The position numbers were made by a program, and so were the translations under genes. A DNA stretch of 64,000 bases from NCBI RefSeq assembly GCF_002224225.1, contig NZ_NJGG01000001.1, positions 711,374 to 775,373 of the forward strand. The letters are read 5' to 3'. Positions 44,146 through 53,150 of the stretch are shown in pieces (position 1 is the first letter of the stretch; every line of letters begins with the position of its first letter). The notes beneath the pieces were generated by a model. It searched no databases, was not told the origin of the DNA, and worked only from the letters and a program-made list of their open reading frames with translations. Source of the stretch: Polynucleobacter cosmopolitanus (GTDB lineage: Bacteria > Pseudomonadota > Gammaproteobacteria > Burkholderiales > Burkholderiaceae).

Positions 44146-44778
44146 TTAATTGGGCGCCAACATGCGCTCGACATAGCGCGCAATCAAATCAACCTCTAGA
44201 TTCACCAAAGAACCAGCCTTGAGGTACTGAAGGGTGGTATTTTGAAGTGTGTGAGGGATGAGGTTGATGTGCATCAGGCAGCCATCTTTCAGGTCCTCAA
44301 CTTTGTTGACGGTCAATGATGTGCCATTAACAACGATTGAACCTTTGTAGGCCAAATACTTGGCTAAAGACAGAGGCGCTTTGATGACCAAATGCCATGA
44401 ACCTTCATTGTTTTGAGATTCATTCGTTTTAATTTGTTCGACTTGTTCAAAAAGTGTCACCGTGCCCATGCCATCGACGTGTCCGCTGACCAAGTGACCG
44501 CCCAAGCGATCATTGAAGCGCAATGCTTTTTCAAGATTGATGTGACCAGGTTTATCCAAGCCCGTGGTTTTATCCAAAGACTCTGCTGAGATATCAATCG
44601 CAAAATGTGAGTCAGTCATCGAGACCACAGTCATGCATGCACCTTGAAGCGCAATGCTGTCGCCCAATTGAACATCACCCATGTCTAATTTTCCGGCGTT
44701 GATGTGTAAACGAAAGCCATCACCGAGTTTTTCAACGGTGTCGATGTGTCCGATTGCTTGAATGATTCCAGTGAACAT
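44146..44778 (-). CDS. ribE: Riboflavin synthase alpha chain
   Basis: A 210-residue protein of two similar lumazine-binding barrels. It begins MFTGIIQAIGHI, the universal start, with GDSIALQGACMTVV near 43 and the second repeat SIVVNGTSLTVNKV near 146; GGHLVSGHVDG near 92 links them. It dismutates two lumazines to riboflavin. It follows ribD by 16 bases on the same strand. Confidence 0.96.
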   Translation of the reverse strand: MFTGIIQAIGHIDTVEKLGDGFRLHINAGKLDMGDVQLGDSIALQGACMTVVSMTDSHFAIDISAESLDKTTGLDKPGHINLEKALRFNDRLGGHLVSGHVDGMGTVTLFEQVEQIKTNESQNNEGSWHLVIKAPLSLAKYLAYKGSIVVNGTSLTVNKVEDLKDGCLMHINLIPHTLQNTTLQYLKAGSLVNLEVDLIARYVERMLAPN

Positions 44779-44794
44779 AGGTTTTCTTTATAAG

Positions 44795-45931
44795 TTACTT
44801 TTTTATGAGACGCAAGCGCAAATCATGGCCAATGGTTTGATGATCGATCATATCCCAAGCATCAACGCCATCAAGGCTTGTGAGGGCAGGTAGATTGGCC
44901 ATGCCTTGAGCATCGCCTAAAAGTTTTGGTGCCATGTAGATCAATAGCTCATCGACACAATTTTCGCGAAGCAGTGAGCCGTTGAGTTTGAAGCCTGCTT
45001 CAACGTGTACTTCATTGACGTGACACTTTTCTGCCAAGTAAGTGAATAAAGCAGATAAATCAACTTTGCCTTTTGAATTGGATGTGTCAGCCATTTTTAT
45101 CAAAGTGACATTCTTGGCTTTTAAAGCAGTTTCCATTTTGCTAAAGTGAGCGTCATCCACTTGTCCGCAAACAACCATCGTGTGACCGCCGATGGTCTCA
45201 TCCAAAATTTTTGCATTGAGCGGAACTTCCAAAAATGAATCAATCAAGATTCGCATTGGTTGTCTTACGGAAATATCTTTTGGATGAACGTCTCTGACAT
45301 TCAATTGAGGGTCATCTTCTTTGACGGTGCCGATGCCTGTGAGAATGCAGCAAGCTCTGGCACGCCACAAATGACCATCATGTCTGGCCTCTGCACTGGT
45401 GATCCATTGGCTCACGCCATTGTGAAGAGCGGTTTTACCATCGAGACTCGCAGCAATTTTCATGCGCACCCAGGGCTTCTTTCGCGTCATGCGTTTGATA
45501 AAGCCGAGATTAAGTTCCATGGCTTCTTTTTCAAGAAGACCGTAACGCACTTCAATGCCTGAGGCTCTGAGTGTTTCTAATCCTTGTCCTGCTACCAAAG
45601 GATTGGGATCTGTCATGGCGGCAATCACAGTCGACACTTTGGCAGCGATCAAGCTATCAGTGCAAGGAGGTGTGCGCCCATGATGACAGCAAGGCTCTAA
45701 GGTGACGTACACCGTTGCACCTGTGACATCTTTACCTTTGGCTTTGGCATCTTTGAGCGCATTGATTTCTGCATGGTCTGAGCCAACCACTTGTGTATGA
45801 CCTACTCCCAGTATTTCGTTATTTTTAACAATGACACACCCAACCCGAGGATTTGGGTTACTCACGAACATGGATTTCTTGGCCTCTGCCAAGGCCATGG
45901 TCATGAAGTCATGATCACTGGGGGTGTACAT
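44795..45931 (-). CDS. ribD: Bifunctional riboflavin deaminase/reductase
   Basis: A 378-residue protein. The N-terminal deaminase has the zinc ligands in HAEINAL near 53 and PCCHHGRTPPC near 79. The C-terminal reductase begins near 155 (WVRMKIAASLDGKTAL) and contains VHVEAGFKLNGSLL near 305. It performs the second and third riboflavin steps. It is the first gene of the ribD-ribE-ribBA-ribH-nusB run. Confidence 0.96.
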   Translation of the reverse strand: MYTPSDHDFMTMALAEAKKSMFVSNPNPRVGCVIVKNNEILGVGHTQVVGSDHAEINALKDAKAKGKDVTGATVYVTLEPCCHHGRTPPCTDSLIAAKVSTVIAAMTDPNPLVAGQGLETLRASGIEVRYGLLEKEAMELNLGFIKRMTRKKPWVRMKIAASLDGKTALHNGVSQWITSAEARHDGHLWRARACCILTGIGTVKEDDPQLNVRDVHPKDISVRQPMRILIDSFLEVPLNAKILDETIGGHTMVVCGQVDDAHFSKMETALKAKNVTLIKMADTSNSKGKVDLSALFTYLAEKCHVNEVHVEAGFKLNGSLLRENCVDELLIYMAPKLLGDAQGMANLPALTSLDGVDAWDMIDHQTIGHDLRLRLIKK

Positions 45932-45988
45932 AAATAATTTTCATTGAAAGCTTATGGGATGCTTTATTTTAGAGGTGATTCAAATACT

Positions 45989-46609
45989 TTACAGACATTT
46001 TTGATTATCCCTATTGGGATTGCAGCTTCGCCAACGTCCACCAGGACCCAAGATGACATGCATTTGTAGATGGGGATACTGTCGGTGCTGCCAAATGATG
46101 CGGTTGGCCACAAAACCGCCATTACGAAGCAGTGCTACATTTCCTGATTGAAAGCTGATGTGCCGAGCTTTATGCGGTGCGCTCATGTCGGTGAATTGCT
46201 GACTGTCTTTCAATGAATTTTGAGCCACCTGAATCCGACCTTTTAAATGGCCACCATGCAAAGAATATTGCTTGAGAGTTTTAAATGCTTCTTCTGAAGA
46301 AAATACATCTTGGGTGATTTCCCAACCATAGGACCAGTCTCTGAATTCAGCATTACCCAGTGGTTTGAGTGTCACAGTTTGATTAGTTTGTCTTGATAGT
46401 TGCCTGGCTAATTGCGCATCTTGCATGAATGCATAACTGACTTCGTCCAGTTGTAAGAGCGCAATTTGTTCGCTGAATAAATGTGCAGCAATCGCTGACA
46501 TGGCTGCCATCATTCCTAGACAGATCAATACCTCGATCAATGTAAAGCCTTTAGTTGAAAGATTCGCGAATCGAGTAAAAACAGCTAAGGCAGTCAAGGC
46601 TTTTTCCAT
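45989..46609 (-). CDS. Type IV minor pilin, FimT/GspH-like
   Basis: A 206-residue prepilin: a leader ending STKG, then FTLIEVLICLGMMAAMSAIAAHLF as the N-methylated hydrophobic helix (Gly-Phe cleavage, Glu5 present). The C-terminal part has two Cys near the end (SCNPNRDNQKCL) that could form a disulphide loop. GspH/FimT-family minor pilins prime pilus assembly or bind DNA in uptake systems. It overlaps the upstream pilX-like gene by 16 bases. Confidence 0.8.
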   Translation of the reverse strand: MEKALTALAVFTRFANLSTKGFTLIEVLICLGMMAAMSAIAAHLFSEQIALLQLDEVSYAFMQDAQLARQLSRQTNQTVTLKPLGNAEFRDWSYGWEITQDVFSSEEAFKTLKQYSLHGGHLKGRIQVAQNSLKDSQQFTDMSAPHKARHISFQSGNVALLRNGGFVANRIIWQHRQYPHLQMHVILGPGGRWRSCNPNRDNQKCL

Positions 46610-47097
46610 TCAAGGCGTTGCACAGTTCTCTCATTTTTTCTGGGTGTTGCAGATGCTTTCTTGGAACTTGAAGAAGTTTCTTTTGGAACATCCACTCTGA
46701 TGATGCTTTGGATTGTTGTTTTACTATCAGTCCGACTGTGCTGATCTTGGGTGGTGGCTGTTAATTTGAAATGTTGACTATTGATCCCAGCTTTGCTTCT
46801 GAAGTTCTTTGGTCGGAAGGTCTCTGTTTCAACCAGGTGATTGACATCCAGCCCTTGAGCCATCAATTTTTCGGCACTGATTAACTTTTGCTCCGTTAGT
46901 CTGAAATTTGCTAAATATGATTTTTCACTACCCAGTATTCTGATCTGAGTGACAGTCATATTGAGGATGGCTGCTATGGATAGGGTGGTCAGCAGAACAA
47001 AGCTCAGCACGCTGATCAATATGAAGCCGCTAGAGTTATCGATGTACTTATGGATTGGTGGATGGGTGACGCAAGGCGTAGATCTTTTCAAGTTCAA
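46594..47097 (-). CDS. PilX-like minor pilin protein
   Basis: A 167-residue protein with NSSGFILISVLSFVLLTTLSIAAILN near 21-47, matching the PilX N-terminal helix with G-F before the cut and a hydrophobic stretch, though Ile-Ser replaces the usual Leu-Glu5 pair. The start is TTG 47097, preceded by AAAGGA ten bases upstream; it overlaps the pilW-like gene by 50 bases. The C-terminal half is polar and Ser/Lys-rich, without recognised domain. Position between pilW- and fimT-like genes supports the call. Confidence 0.68.
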   Translation of the reverse strand: MNLKRSTPCVTHPPIHKYIDNSSGFILISVLSFVLLTTLSIAAILNMTVTQIRILGSEKSYLANFRLTEQKLISAEKLMAQGLDVNHLVETETFRPKNFRSKAGINSQHFKLTATTQDQHSRTDSKTTIQSIIRVDVPKETSSSSKKASATPRKNERTVQRLEWKKP

Positions 47098-47701
47098 GTG
47101 AGTGACGTCCTTTCTGAAGTTTTAAATGAATTTTTATTGCTTTGACTGCTTTCCAGTGAGGATTGTTTTTGCTTGCGCGCTCGCTGATTTGATAGGGCTC
47201 GTACCACTGAATCGAACCATTCTGTTTGAAGCCTGCTTGTATTTGCATTGATTGAACATGACCAATCAGGGCATCGTTCTGTAGTTGAGATTTTTTATTT
47301 TTGGTTTGTAAATACAGCACGCCATCGCGTTGCTGATGGTGCCCTTGCATTTGCACAAAAAAAGCTCTGTAGTTCATCTCTTCTTCTTTGTTGGTGGTGA
47401 AGAACGCATCAGAGCTGTCCATGCTGGCTGAGCCTTTCCTGATCTGAAATTGACCTGCTTGAGCATTGCTCATCGAGGCACTGTCTTTGATCATCAATCT
47501 TGGGATCTTCGATCCTTTCGGAGTGCTGGCCATCTGAATGGCTTCCCCCATCATTTGTAGGGCTTGCAGAGCTTCACTTTGAAGTGTTACTTTAGCTGCT
47601 TGCTGATCCAGTGATGCATAGATTTGATGTCCTGATTGAGTCAAGTTCATCAGGATCAAGCTGCCCGCGAGGCTGCTGATCAATATCTCTAGGAGATTCA
47701 T
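47048..47701 (-). CDS. PilW-like minor pilin protein
   Basis: A 217-residue protein beginning MNLLEILISSLAGSLILMNLTQSGHQIY, the PilW prepilin helix with Leu-Glu at the mature start but almost no leader. The remainder (residues 60-210) contains the mixed beta region of PilW, with GHVQSMQIQAGFKQNGSIQWYEP near 143. It overlaps the pilV-like gene as ATGA. Very short leader: the Gly before the cut site is not visible, so processing by PilD is uncertain. Confidence 0.68.
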   Translation of the reverse strand: MNLLEILISSLAGSLILMNLTQSGHQIYASLDQQAAKVTLQSEALQALQMMGEAIQMASTPKGSKIPRLMIKDSASMSNAQAGQFQIRKGSASMDSSDAFFTTNKEEEMNYRAFFVQMQGHHQQRDGVLYLQTKNKKSQLQNDALIGHVQSMQIQAGFKQNGSIQWYEPYQISERASKNNPHWKAVKAIKIHLKLQKGRHSLELEKIYALRHPSTNP

Positions 47702-47916
47702 TGATGGTCCTCATCCATCAGAGCGATTTCTAATTCGTGATCATCACTCGCTCGCAGAATTTCTAGAAATTGGGTCTCCAATTTAAGAGAGTGACTGGCA
47801 AGAAATTGTTGTGTGGAAAAAATGACAAAGTAAGAGCCACTCAATAGGCTGAGCGCAATCAAAATTTCAATAAAGGTGAATCCGAGTGGATTGAAAGATG
47901 TGGTGGATGACATCAA
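47698..47916 (-). CDS. PilV-like minor pilin protein (short)
   Basis: A 72-residue protein with a standard prepilin start: NPLGFTFIEILIALSLLSGSYFVIFSTQQFLASH (Gly-Phe cleavage, Glu5). It ends soon after the helix with an acidic tail, much shorter than usual PilV (about 130-200 residues). It is first in the minus-strand pilV-W-X-fimT order seen in pilus loci. It may be a reduced form; no frameshift is obvious. Confidence 0.65.
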   Translation of the reverse strand: MMSSTTSFNPLGFTFIEILIALSLLSGSYFVIFSTQQFLASHSLKLETQFLEILRASDDHELEIALMDEDHQ

Positions 47917-48021
47917 TCAATGATGCCAAGGCAGAATCTTCTTGAAAATCAGCTACGGATGATTGGCTTGTAAGAAATTTCTGAAAATATTTTTTGTGTC
48001 GCCACATGTTTTTTTCTTGTA

Positions 48022-48052
48022 TATAATTAAAAAATAACTACAATATAGTTAT
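48022..48052 (+). promoter_or_regulatory. brnTA promoter -10 and operator-like palindrome
   Basis: TATAAT at 48022-48027 is followed by the inverted repeat ATAACTA (48034-48040) and TAGTTAT (48046-48052) with a 5-base spacer. The right arm overlaps the brnT ATG at 48051, so the transcript would have a leader of under 20 bases. BrnA, the CopG-type antitoxin, is the expected repressor. Confidence 0.55.
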
Positions 48053-48332
48053 GAAAAACATAACCTTTGAGTGGGATGAGAAGAAAGCTTTGTTGAATCT
48101 TAAAAAACATAAGGTTTCGTTTGAAGAGGCTAAGTCTGCTTTTTATGATGACTGGGCCAGGCTGATGAGTGATCCTGATCACTCTGAACGAGAGCGAAGA
48201 TATATTTTGTTGGGATTGAGCAAAATTGCCAGATTAATTATCGTGTGCCACTGCTATAGATCGTACGATAGTGTGATTAGGATCATTTCCGCTAGAAAGG
48301 CAACAACTTCGGAAGCAAACTTTTATCCATAA
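48051..48332 (+). CDS. brnT: BrnT-family toxin (DUF497)
   Basis: A 93-residue protein with FEWDEKKALLNLKKHKVSFEEAKSAF at the N-terminus, the defining BrnT start, and RYILLGLSKIARLIIVCHCYR then IRIISARKATTSEANFY. These match the RelE-like ribonuclease fold of BrnT. Toxin first, antitoxin second is the standard brnTA order. Eleven bases separate it from brnA. Confidence 0.9.
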   Translation: MKNITFEWDEKKALLNLKKHKVSFEEAKSAFYDDWARLMSDPDHSERERRYILLGLSKIARLIIVCHCYRSYDSVIRIISARKATTSEANFYP

Positions 48333-48342
48333 AGGTGAATAT

Positions 48343-48552
48343 ATGCGTAAGAACTACGACTTCTCTGGGGCTAAGAAAAATAGTTATGCAGCTGCGCTTA
48401 AAAAACAAATAACTATTCGACTTGATGAGGACTCAATTTCATACTTCAAGGGAATCTCTGAAGAAGTTGGAATACCTTATCAGAGCTTGATTAATTTGTA
48501 CCTCAGAGATTGTGCTACGTCTAATCGAAAATTAAATCTTAAGTGGGCTTAA
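48343..48552 (+). CDS. brnA: BrnA-family antitoxin
   Basis: A 69-residue CopG/ribbon-helix-helix protein: ALKKQITIRLDEDSISYFKGISEEVGIPYQSLINLYLRD is the DNA-binding region near 17-57, with the N-terminal KNYDFSGAKKN segment that contacts BrnT. It should neutralise BrnT and repress the promoter at 48022-48052. Its stop abuts the convergent nrdR stop at 48553. Confidence 0.88.
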   Translation: MRKNYDFSGAKKNSYAAALKKQITIRLDEDSISYFKGISEEVGIPYQSLINLYLRDCATSNRKLNLKWA

Positions 48553-48999
48553 TTATTTAAGCTCTTTGAGCGCGCTTTCAAAAGATTCGATGTCTGCAAA
48601 GCTCTTGTAGACAGAGGCAAAGCGGATGTAGGCGACTTTATCAAGGCGCTTGAGTTCGCGCATCACCAGTTCACCAACTCGATCGCTGGCAATTTCTTTT
48701 TCGCCGGTAGCTAGTAAGCGCTCTTCGATATTTCTGATCGCTTCTTCAACGGCTTCTGCGGAAACAGGGCGCTTACGCAGTGCAATGCCCATCGAGTCAA
48801 CAATCTTGCTGCGATTGTATTCAACGCGACTGGCATTCTTTTTAACAATGGCTGGGAGTGCCAATTCAGGACGCTCATACGTTGTAAAACGTTTATCGCA
48901 CTTTTCGCAACGACGACGTCGTTTAATGACGTCGCCTTCCTCTGATACGCGAGTGTCTAGAACTTGTGTATCTGAGTGTTTGCAAAAAGGACAATGCAT
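48553..48999 (-). CDS. nrdR: Transcriptional repressor NrdR
   Basis: A 148-residue regulator of ribonucleotide reductase genes: zinc ribbon with CPFC near 3-6 and CEKC near 31-34, then the ATP-cone domain ([20 protein letters not shown] near 52). Full family length and near-consensus sequence. It lies 21 bases after glyA in the same direction, a conserved pairing in betaproteobacteria. Confidence 0.97.
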   Translation of the reverse strand: MHCPFCKHSDTQVLDTRVSEEGDVIKRRRRCEKCDKRFTTYERPELALPAIVKKNASRVEYNRSKIVDSMGIALRKRPVSAEAVEEAIRNIEERLLATGEKEIASDRVGELVMRELKRLDKVAYIRFASVYKSFADIESFESALKELK

Positions 49000-49020
49000 G
49001 AGCTTCTTTTATTCCCTGGA

Positions 49021-50268
49021 TCAGTTGCTGTAAACAGGGAAGCGTTTGGTGAGAGCTGATACCTGCTCACGAACTTTGGCAATGTTGGCAGCGTCGTTAG
49101 GATTATCTAGAACATCGGCAATCCAGTTCGCCACTTGCATCGCTTCAGCTTCTTTGAAGCCACGGGTTGTCATTGCTGGTGAGCCCAAACGAATACCGCT
49201 TGTCACAAATGGTTTTTCAGGATCGTTAGGGATCGCATTTTTGTTACATGTGATGTGCGCTTCGCCTAAAACACGTTCAGCTTCTTTGCCAGTGATTTTC
49301 TTAGCACGAAGATCCACCAACATCACGTGTGATTGTGTTCCTGAAGAAACGATGCGCAAGCCGCGCTTGATCAATGTTTGTGCCATTGCATTGGCGTTCA
49401 CTAATACTTGCTTTTGGTACTCTTTAAAGCTTGGCTCTAAAGCTTCTTTGAAAGCGACTGCTTTAGCAGCAATCACGTGCATCAATGGACCACCTTGTAA
49501 GCCAGGGAAGATGGCTGAGTTAATGGCTTTCTCGTGCTCGGCTTTCATCAAAATGATGCCGCCACGAGGACCGCGCAAACTCTTGTGCGTTGTAGATGTC
49601 ACGATGTCTGCGTGAGGCACTGGGTTTGGATAAACGCCCGCAGCAATCAATCCAGAGTAGTGCGCCATATCCACCAAGAAAATCGCGCCCACTTCTTTAG
49701 CAACTTTGGCAAAACGCTCAAAGTCGATATGCAGTGAGTAGGCAGATGCACCAGCAATGATTAATTTTGGTTTGTGCTCACGCGCCAAACGCTCCATTGC
49801 GTCGTAGTCGATTTCTTCACGGGCATTCAAGCCATAAGAAATGGCATTGAACCACTTGCCACTCATATTAAGAGCCATGCCGTGAGTTAAGTGACCACCT
49901 TCGGCCAAGCTCATACCTAGAATCGTGTCACCAGGCTTCAAAAATGCCAAAAACACCGCTTCGTTGGCAGATGCGCCACAGTGAGGTTGAACGTTGGCTG
50001 CTTCAGCGCCATAAATCTGTTTCAAACGATCAATCGCCAATTGTTCGGCAACGTCTACATACTCGCAGCCACCGTAATAACGCTTGCCAGGGTAGCCTTC
50101 AGCATACTTATTGGTTAATTGAGAGCCTTGAGCCTCTAAAACCGCTGGAGAGGTGTAATTTTCTGAGGCAATCAGTTCGATATGGTCTTCTTGACGCTTG
50201 TTTTCCGCTTGGATGGCATCCCACAATGCGGGATCAGTTTTGGCCAATGTTTGACTGCGTTGGAACAT
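49021..50268 (-). CDS. glyA: Serine hydroxymethyltransferase
   Basis: A 415-residue PLP enzyme. [39 protein letters not shown] near 31-68 and [14 protein letters not shown] near 225-238 (Schiff-base Lys) are unmistakable. It interconverts serine and glycine with tetrahydrofolate. Length equals E. coli GlyA (417). Divergent from the YdfG-like gene. Confidence 0.97.
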   Translation of the reverse strand: MFQRSQTLAKTDPALWDAIQAENKRQEDHIELIASENYTSPAVLEAQGSQLTNKYAEGYPGKRYYGGCEYVDVAEQLAIDRLKQIYGAEAANVQPHCGASANEAVFLAFLKPGDTILGMSLAEGGHLTHGMALNMSGKWFNAISYGLNAREEIDYDAMERLAREHKPKLIIAGASAYSLHIDFERFAKVAKEVGAIFLVDMAHYSGLIAAGVYPNPVPHADIVTSTTHKSLRGPRGGIILMKAEHEKAINSAIFPGLQGGPLMHVIAAKAVAFKEALEPSFKEYQKQVLVNANAMAQTLIKRGLRIVSSGTQSHVMLVDLRAKKITGKEAERVLGEAHITCNKNAIPNDPEKPFVTSGIRLGSPAMTTRGFKEAEAMQVANWIADVLDNPNDAANIAKVREQVSALTKRFPVYSN

Positions 50269-50365
50269 GATGAGGGCTTTCTATGAGGATCAAGTAATTT
50301 GTAGCTAGCATACGCTAAACTCTGCAGACCTAAATGATACAAAAAAACCAGTAAGGAGACCAAAA

Positions 50366-51133
50366 ATGACTAAGTTGACAGTATTAGTGACAGGTGCCAC
50401 CGCAGGCTTTGGCCAAGCGATCGCCAAGCGTTATTTGGCTGAAGGCCATAAAGTAGTGGCGGCAGGGCGTCGCGCAGACCGCCTAGAAGCCTTAAAAAAA
50501 TCTTTGCCAGCCGATCAGCAAGCCCGTTTACACACTGAAATTTTGGATGTGACCAATAAAGACATGGTTTTTGCATTGCCCGCAAAACTACCAAAAGACT
50601 TTGCAGGGGTGAATGTTTTGGTGAATAACGCTGGTTTAGCTCTTGGTTTAGAGCCGGCTCAACGAGTTGATTTAGATGACTGGGAGCAGATGGTTGATAC
50701 CAATATCAAAGGTTTGATGTACATGACACGCGCATTTTTGCCAGGCATGGTCGAGCGTGGTGCTGGCCATGTGTTCAATTTGGGCTCGATTGCTGGTCGT
50801 TACCCTTATCCAGGTGGCAACGTTTACGGTGGCACAAAAGCATTTGTGCGCCAATTTAGCTTGAATCTCAAGTCTGATTTATTGGGTACACCTGTGCGCG
50901 TGACGGATGTATCACCAGGATTATGTTCCGGCACAGAGTTTTCAAACGTGCGTTTCAAAGGCGATGATGAAAAAGCATCAAAAGTCTATGACGGCGTCCA
51001 AGCTTTGACCGCGACTGATATCGCTGAATCAGTTTATTGGGCATCAACATTGCCAGCGCATGTGAACATCAACGTCATTGAAATGATGCCAGCGTGTCAA
51101 GCCTCTGGTCCTTTGGCTGTTCATCGCAAGTAA
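50366..51133 (+). CDS. NADP-dependent 3-hydroxy acid dehydrogenase (YdfG-like SDR)
   Basis: A 255-residue classical SDR: VTGATAGFGQAIAKRYLAEGHKV near 7-29, NNAGLALG near 88, NLGSIAGRYPYPGG near 138 and the catalytic YGGTKAFV near 154. Agreement with YdfG-type serine/3-hydroxy acid dehydrogenases includes ITDVSPGL-like DVSPGLC and the end (NVIEMMPACQASG). It oxidises L-allo-threonine or 3-hydroxypropionate-type substrates. It lies divergent from glyA, upstream of tolQ by 55 bases. Confidence 0.85.
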   Translation: MTKLTVLVTGATAGFGQAIAKRYLAEGHKVVAAGRRADRLEALKKSLPADQQARLHTEILDVTNKDMVFALPAKLPKDFAGVNVLVNNAGLALGLEPAQRVDLDDWEQMVDTNIKGLMYMTRAFLPGMVERGAGHVFNLGSIAGRYPYPGGNVYGGTKAFVRQFSLNLKSDLLGTPVRVTDVSPGLCSGTEFSNVRFKGDDEKASKVYDGVQALTATDIAESVYWASTLPAHVNINVIEMMPACQASGPLAVHRK

Positions 51134-51187
51134 TTAAACGGATCACTACATTTAACCCTAAGCTCAACCCTACGGAAATTAACGCTC

Positions 51188-51844
51188 ATGCAAGCCACTC
51201 AAGATTTATCAATTCTGTCCTTGATTCTGAACGCCAGTATTTTGGTGCAATTGGTCATGTTGTTATTGGTCGGTCTGTCAGTGGCCTCATGGACAATTAT
51301 TTTTAGAAAAGGTATGGCTCTTAAAGCGGTTCGTCAAGAAACGGAACGTTTCGAAAGAGACTTTTGGTCGGGTGGTGATTTGAATACTTTGCTTCAAGGT
51401 GCTATGCGCAATAAAGACCAATCAGCCAGTCTTGAGCGCATCTTTGAAAGCGGTATGCAAGAGTTTTTAAAGTGTAAAGAGATTGATGGAGCGCGACGCG
51501 CCATGAAAGCTGCTTACCAGCGTGAGATGGATACCTTGGAGGCTAACTTGCCTTTCTTAGCCTCGGTTGGTTCTGTATCACCCTACATTGGTTTGTTCGG
51601 AACTGTGTGGGGCATCATGAACTCATTCCGGGGTTTGGCCAATGTGCAACAAGCCACTTTGGCCAGCGTTGCTCCTGGTATTGCTGAAGCACTGGTTGCC
51701 ACTGCAATTGGTTTATTTGCGGCGATTCCTGCGGTGGTCGCCTACAACCGCAACGCTGCTGATATTGATCGCTTATCGATTCGTTTTGAAACTTTCATTG
51801 AAGAGTTTTCAAATATTTTGCAGCGTCAACAGCAAGTTCGTTAA
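51188..51844 (+). CDS. tolQ: Tol-Pal system proton channel subunit TolQ
   Basis: A 218-residue inner-membrane protein with three membrane segments: near 15-38, then SVGSVSPYIGLFGTVWGIMNSF near 120-141, and the helix ending AIPAVVAYNRNA near 180. It forms the ion channel with TolR that drives outer-membrane constriction during division. First of the tolQRAB set. Confidence 0.96.
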   Translation: MQATQDLSILSLILNASILVQLVMLLLVGLSVASWTIIFRKGMALKAVRQETERFERDFWSGGDLNTLLQGAMRNKDQSASLERIFESGMQEFLKCKEIDGARRAMKAAYQREMDTLEANLPFLASVGSVSPYIGLFGTVWGIMNSFRGLANVQQATLASVAPGIAEALVATAIGLFAAIPAVVAYNRNAADIDRLSIRFETFIEEFSNILQRQQQVR

Positions 51845-51861
51845 ACGGAGATTGCTCATTC

Positions 51862-52284
51862 ATGGCTAGTATCTCTAGAAATTCTGGTAGACGTCGGCGC
51901 GCAATGGCTGACATCAACGTGGTGCCATACATTGATGTGATGTTGGTGTTATTGGTGATCTTCATGGTCACAACTCCAATGGTCAATCCAGGCATTGTCA
52001 GTTTGCCAACAGTGGGTGGTGCACAAGTGCAACCAATGCCACCGGTCTTGATCAATATTTCTGCTGAAGAAGTTATTTTGATCAAGAGTGAAGGCAAGAC
52101 AGATAAAACCGTCACAAGAGCTGAGCTTGGTGCGTTTGCTCGTGAGCGCGCTGAATTAACACCTGATCAACCAATGGTGATTGCTGCCGATAAATCCATT
52201 AAATATGAGATTGTGATGGACGTGATGGCGCGCTTAAAAGAGAACGGTATCAAGCGCGTAGGGTTGGCAGTTAAGAGCAACTGA
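51862..52284 (+). CDS. tolR: Tol-Pal system protein TolR
   Basis: A 140-residue ExbD/TolR family protein: ADINVVPYIDVMLVLLVIFMVTTPM near 16-40 carries the conserved membrane Asp. The periplasmic domain ends with RLKENGIKRVGLAVKS. It lies 17 bases after tolQ and is distinct from the second TolR/ExbD-like protein at 59671. Confidence 0.96.
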   Translation: MASISRNSGRRRRAMADINVVPYIDVMLVLLVIFMVTTPMVNPGIVSLPTVGGAQVQPMPPVLINISAEEVILIKSEGKTDKTVTRAELGAFARERAELTPDQPMVIAADKSIKYEIVMDVMARLKENGIKRVGLAVKSN

Positions 52285-52303
52285 GACATCACTGAGAGAT
52301 GAA

Positions 52304-53125
52304 TTGAGCGCAGCAGCATTTCCAATGAATCAATTTAGAAACCGAATTCAGGCAGAACCTGGAACCGGCAAAGCTTTTGTCTGGGCTTTGGGGATGCATC
52401 TTTTATTGTTTGGATTTTTAACCTTTGGTTTGAGTTGGAAAAGTCAAACGCCGGCTGGTCTTGAGGCAGAGATTTGGGACAATGTTCCAGTCATCAAAAG
52501 TGCTCCAGCAAATATTGATCCAAAGATCGATGCTGATGAAAAAGCCGACATTGCTTTAAAAAAGAAAAAAGAAGCAGTGAGAAAGCCTGAGCCTAAAGAA
52601 GAGGTCAAGGCGGCTAAAAAAGTTGATCCAAAAGAGCTACAAAAACAAAAAGCTGAACAAGAAAAATTAGCCAAACAAAAACAAGAGCAAGCCAAAGCAA
52701 AGGCCAAAGCTGATGCTGAGCGCAAAGAGGCTTTGGCACAAGAAAAAGCGCGCTCTGATCAATTGGCTCGCTTGAGATCTGCTGCTGGCAAAGAAGGCGC
52801 TGCGGGTGGTCGAGGCGGTGTGGTTGGTGATGGTGTGGGTGGTGGCGGTAATGCCAAGCCTGGCTATGCAGATAAAGTACGTAAAAAGATCTTGCCTTTG
52901 ATTGTGTTCAATCCATCTTTGGTGGCGGGCAATCCAGCGGTAGAGGTTGGCGTAGAGTTGGCGCCTGATGGCACAATCATGAATAGAAAAGTTTTAAAAA
53001 GCAGCGGTGATGCTGCTTGGGATCGCGCTGTTTTAAGAGCTGTTGATGATGCTCAAACCTTGCCTAAAGATGATGATGGCAAAGTGCCTAAACAAATACG
53101 ATTGACCTTTAAACCTAAAGATTAA
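52304..53125 (+). CDS. tolA: Cell envelope integrity protein TolA
   Basis: A 273-residue protein: one N-terminal membrane helix (FVWALGMHLLLFGFLTFGLSW near 25-45), a long Lys/Ala/Glu-rich helix (near 70-150), a Gly-rich hinge (GGRGGVVGDGVGGGG) and a C-terminal TonB-like domain ending QIRLTFKPKD. Start is TTG 52304 with GAGAG upstream; ATG 52325 is the alternative. It bridges TolQR to Pal and TolB. Confidence 0.93.
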   Translation: MSAAAFPMNQFRNRIQAEPGTGKAFVWALGMHLLLFGFLTFGLSWKSQTPAGLEAEIWDNVPVIKSAPANIDPKIDADEKADIALKKKKEAVRKPEPKEEVKAAKKVDPKELQKQKAEQEKLAKQKQEQAKAKAKADAERKEALAQEKARSDQLARLRSAAGKEGAAGGRGGVVGDGVGGGGNAKPGYADKVRKKILPLIVFNPSLVAGNPAVEVGVELAPDGTIMNRKVLKSSGDAAWDRAVLRAVDDAQTLPKDDDGKVPKQIRLTFKPKD

Positions 53126-53150
53126 ATAGATTGATGAGATTGGTGAAGCA

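Noticed and set aside
49046-49615. 189-codon plus-strand frame within glyA
   Set aside because: Antisense shadow of a highly conserved gene; sequence lacks protein character.
52444-52725. 93-codon minus-strand frame rich in Ser, Ala, Phe and Cys
   Set aside because: Mirror of the Lys/Ala-rich helix of TolA; low-complexity artefact.
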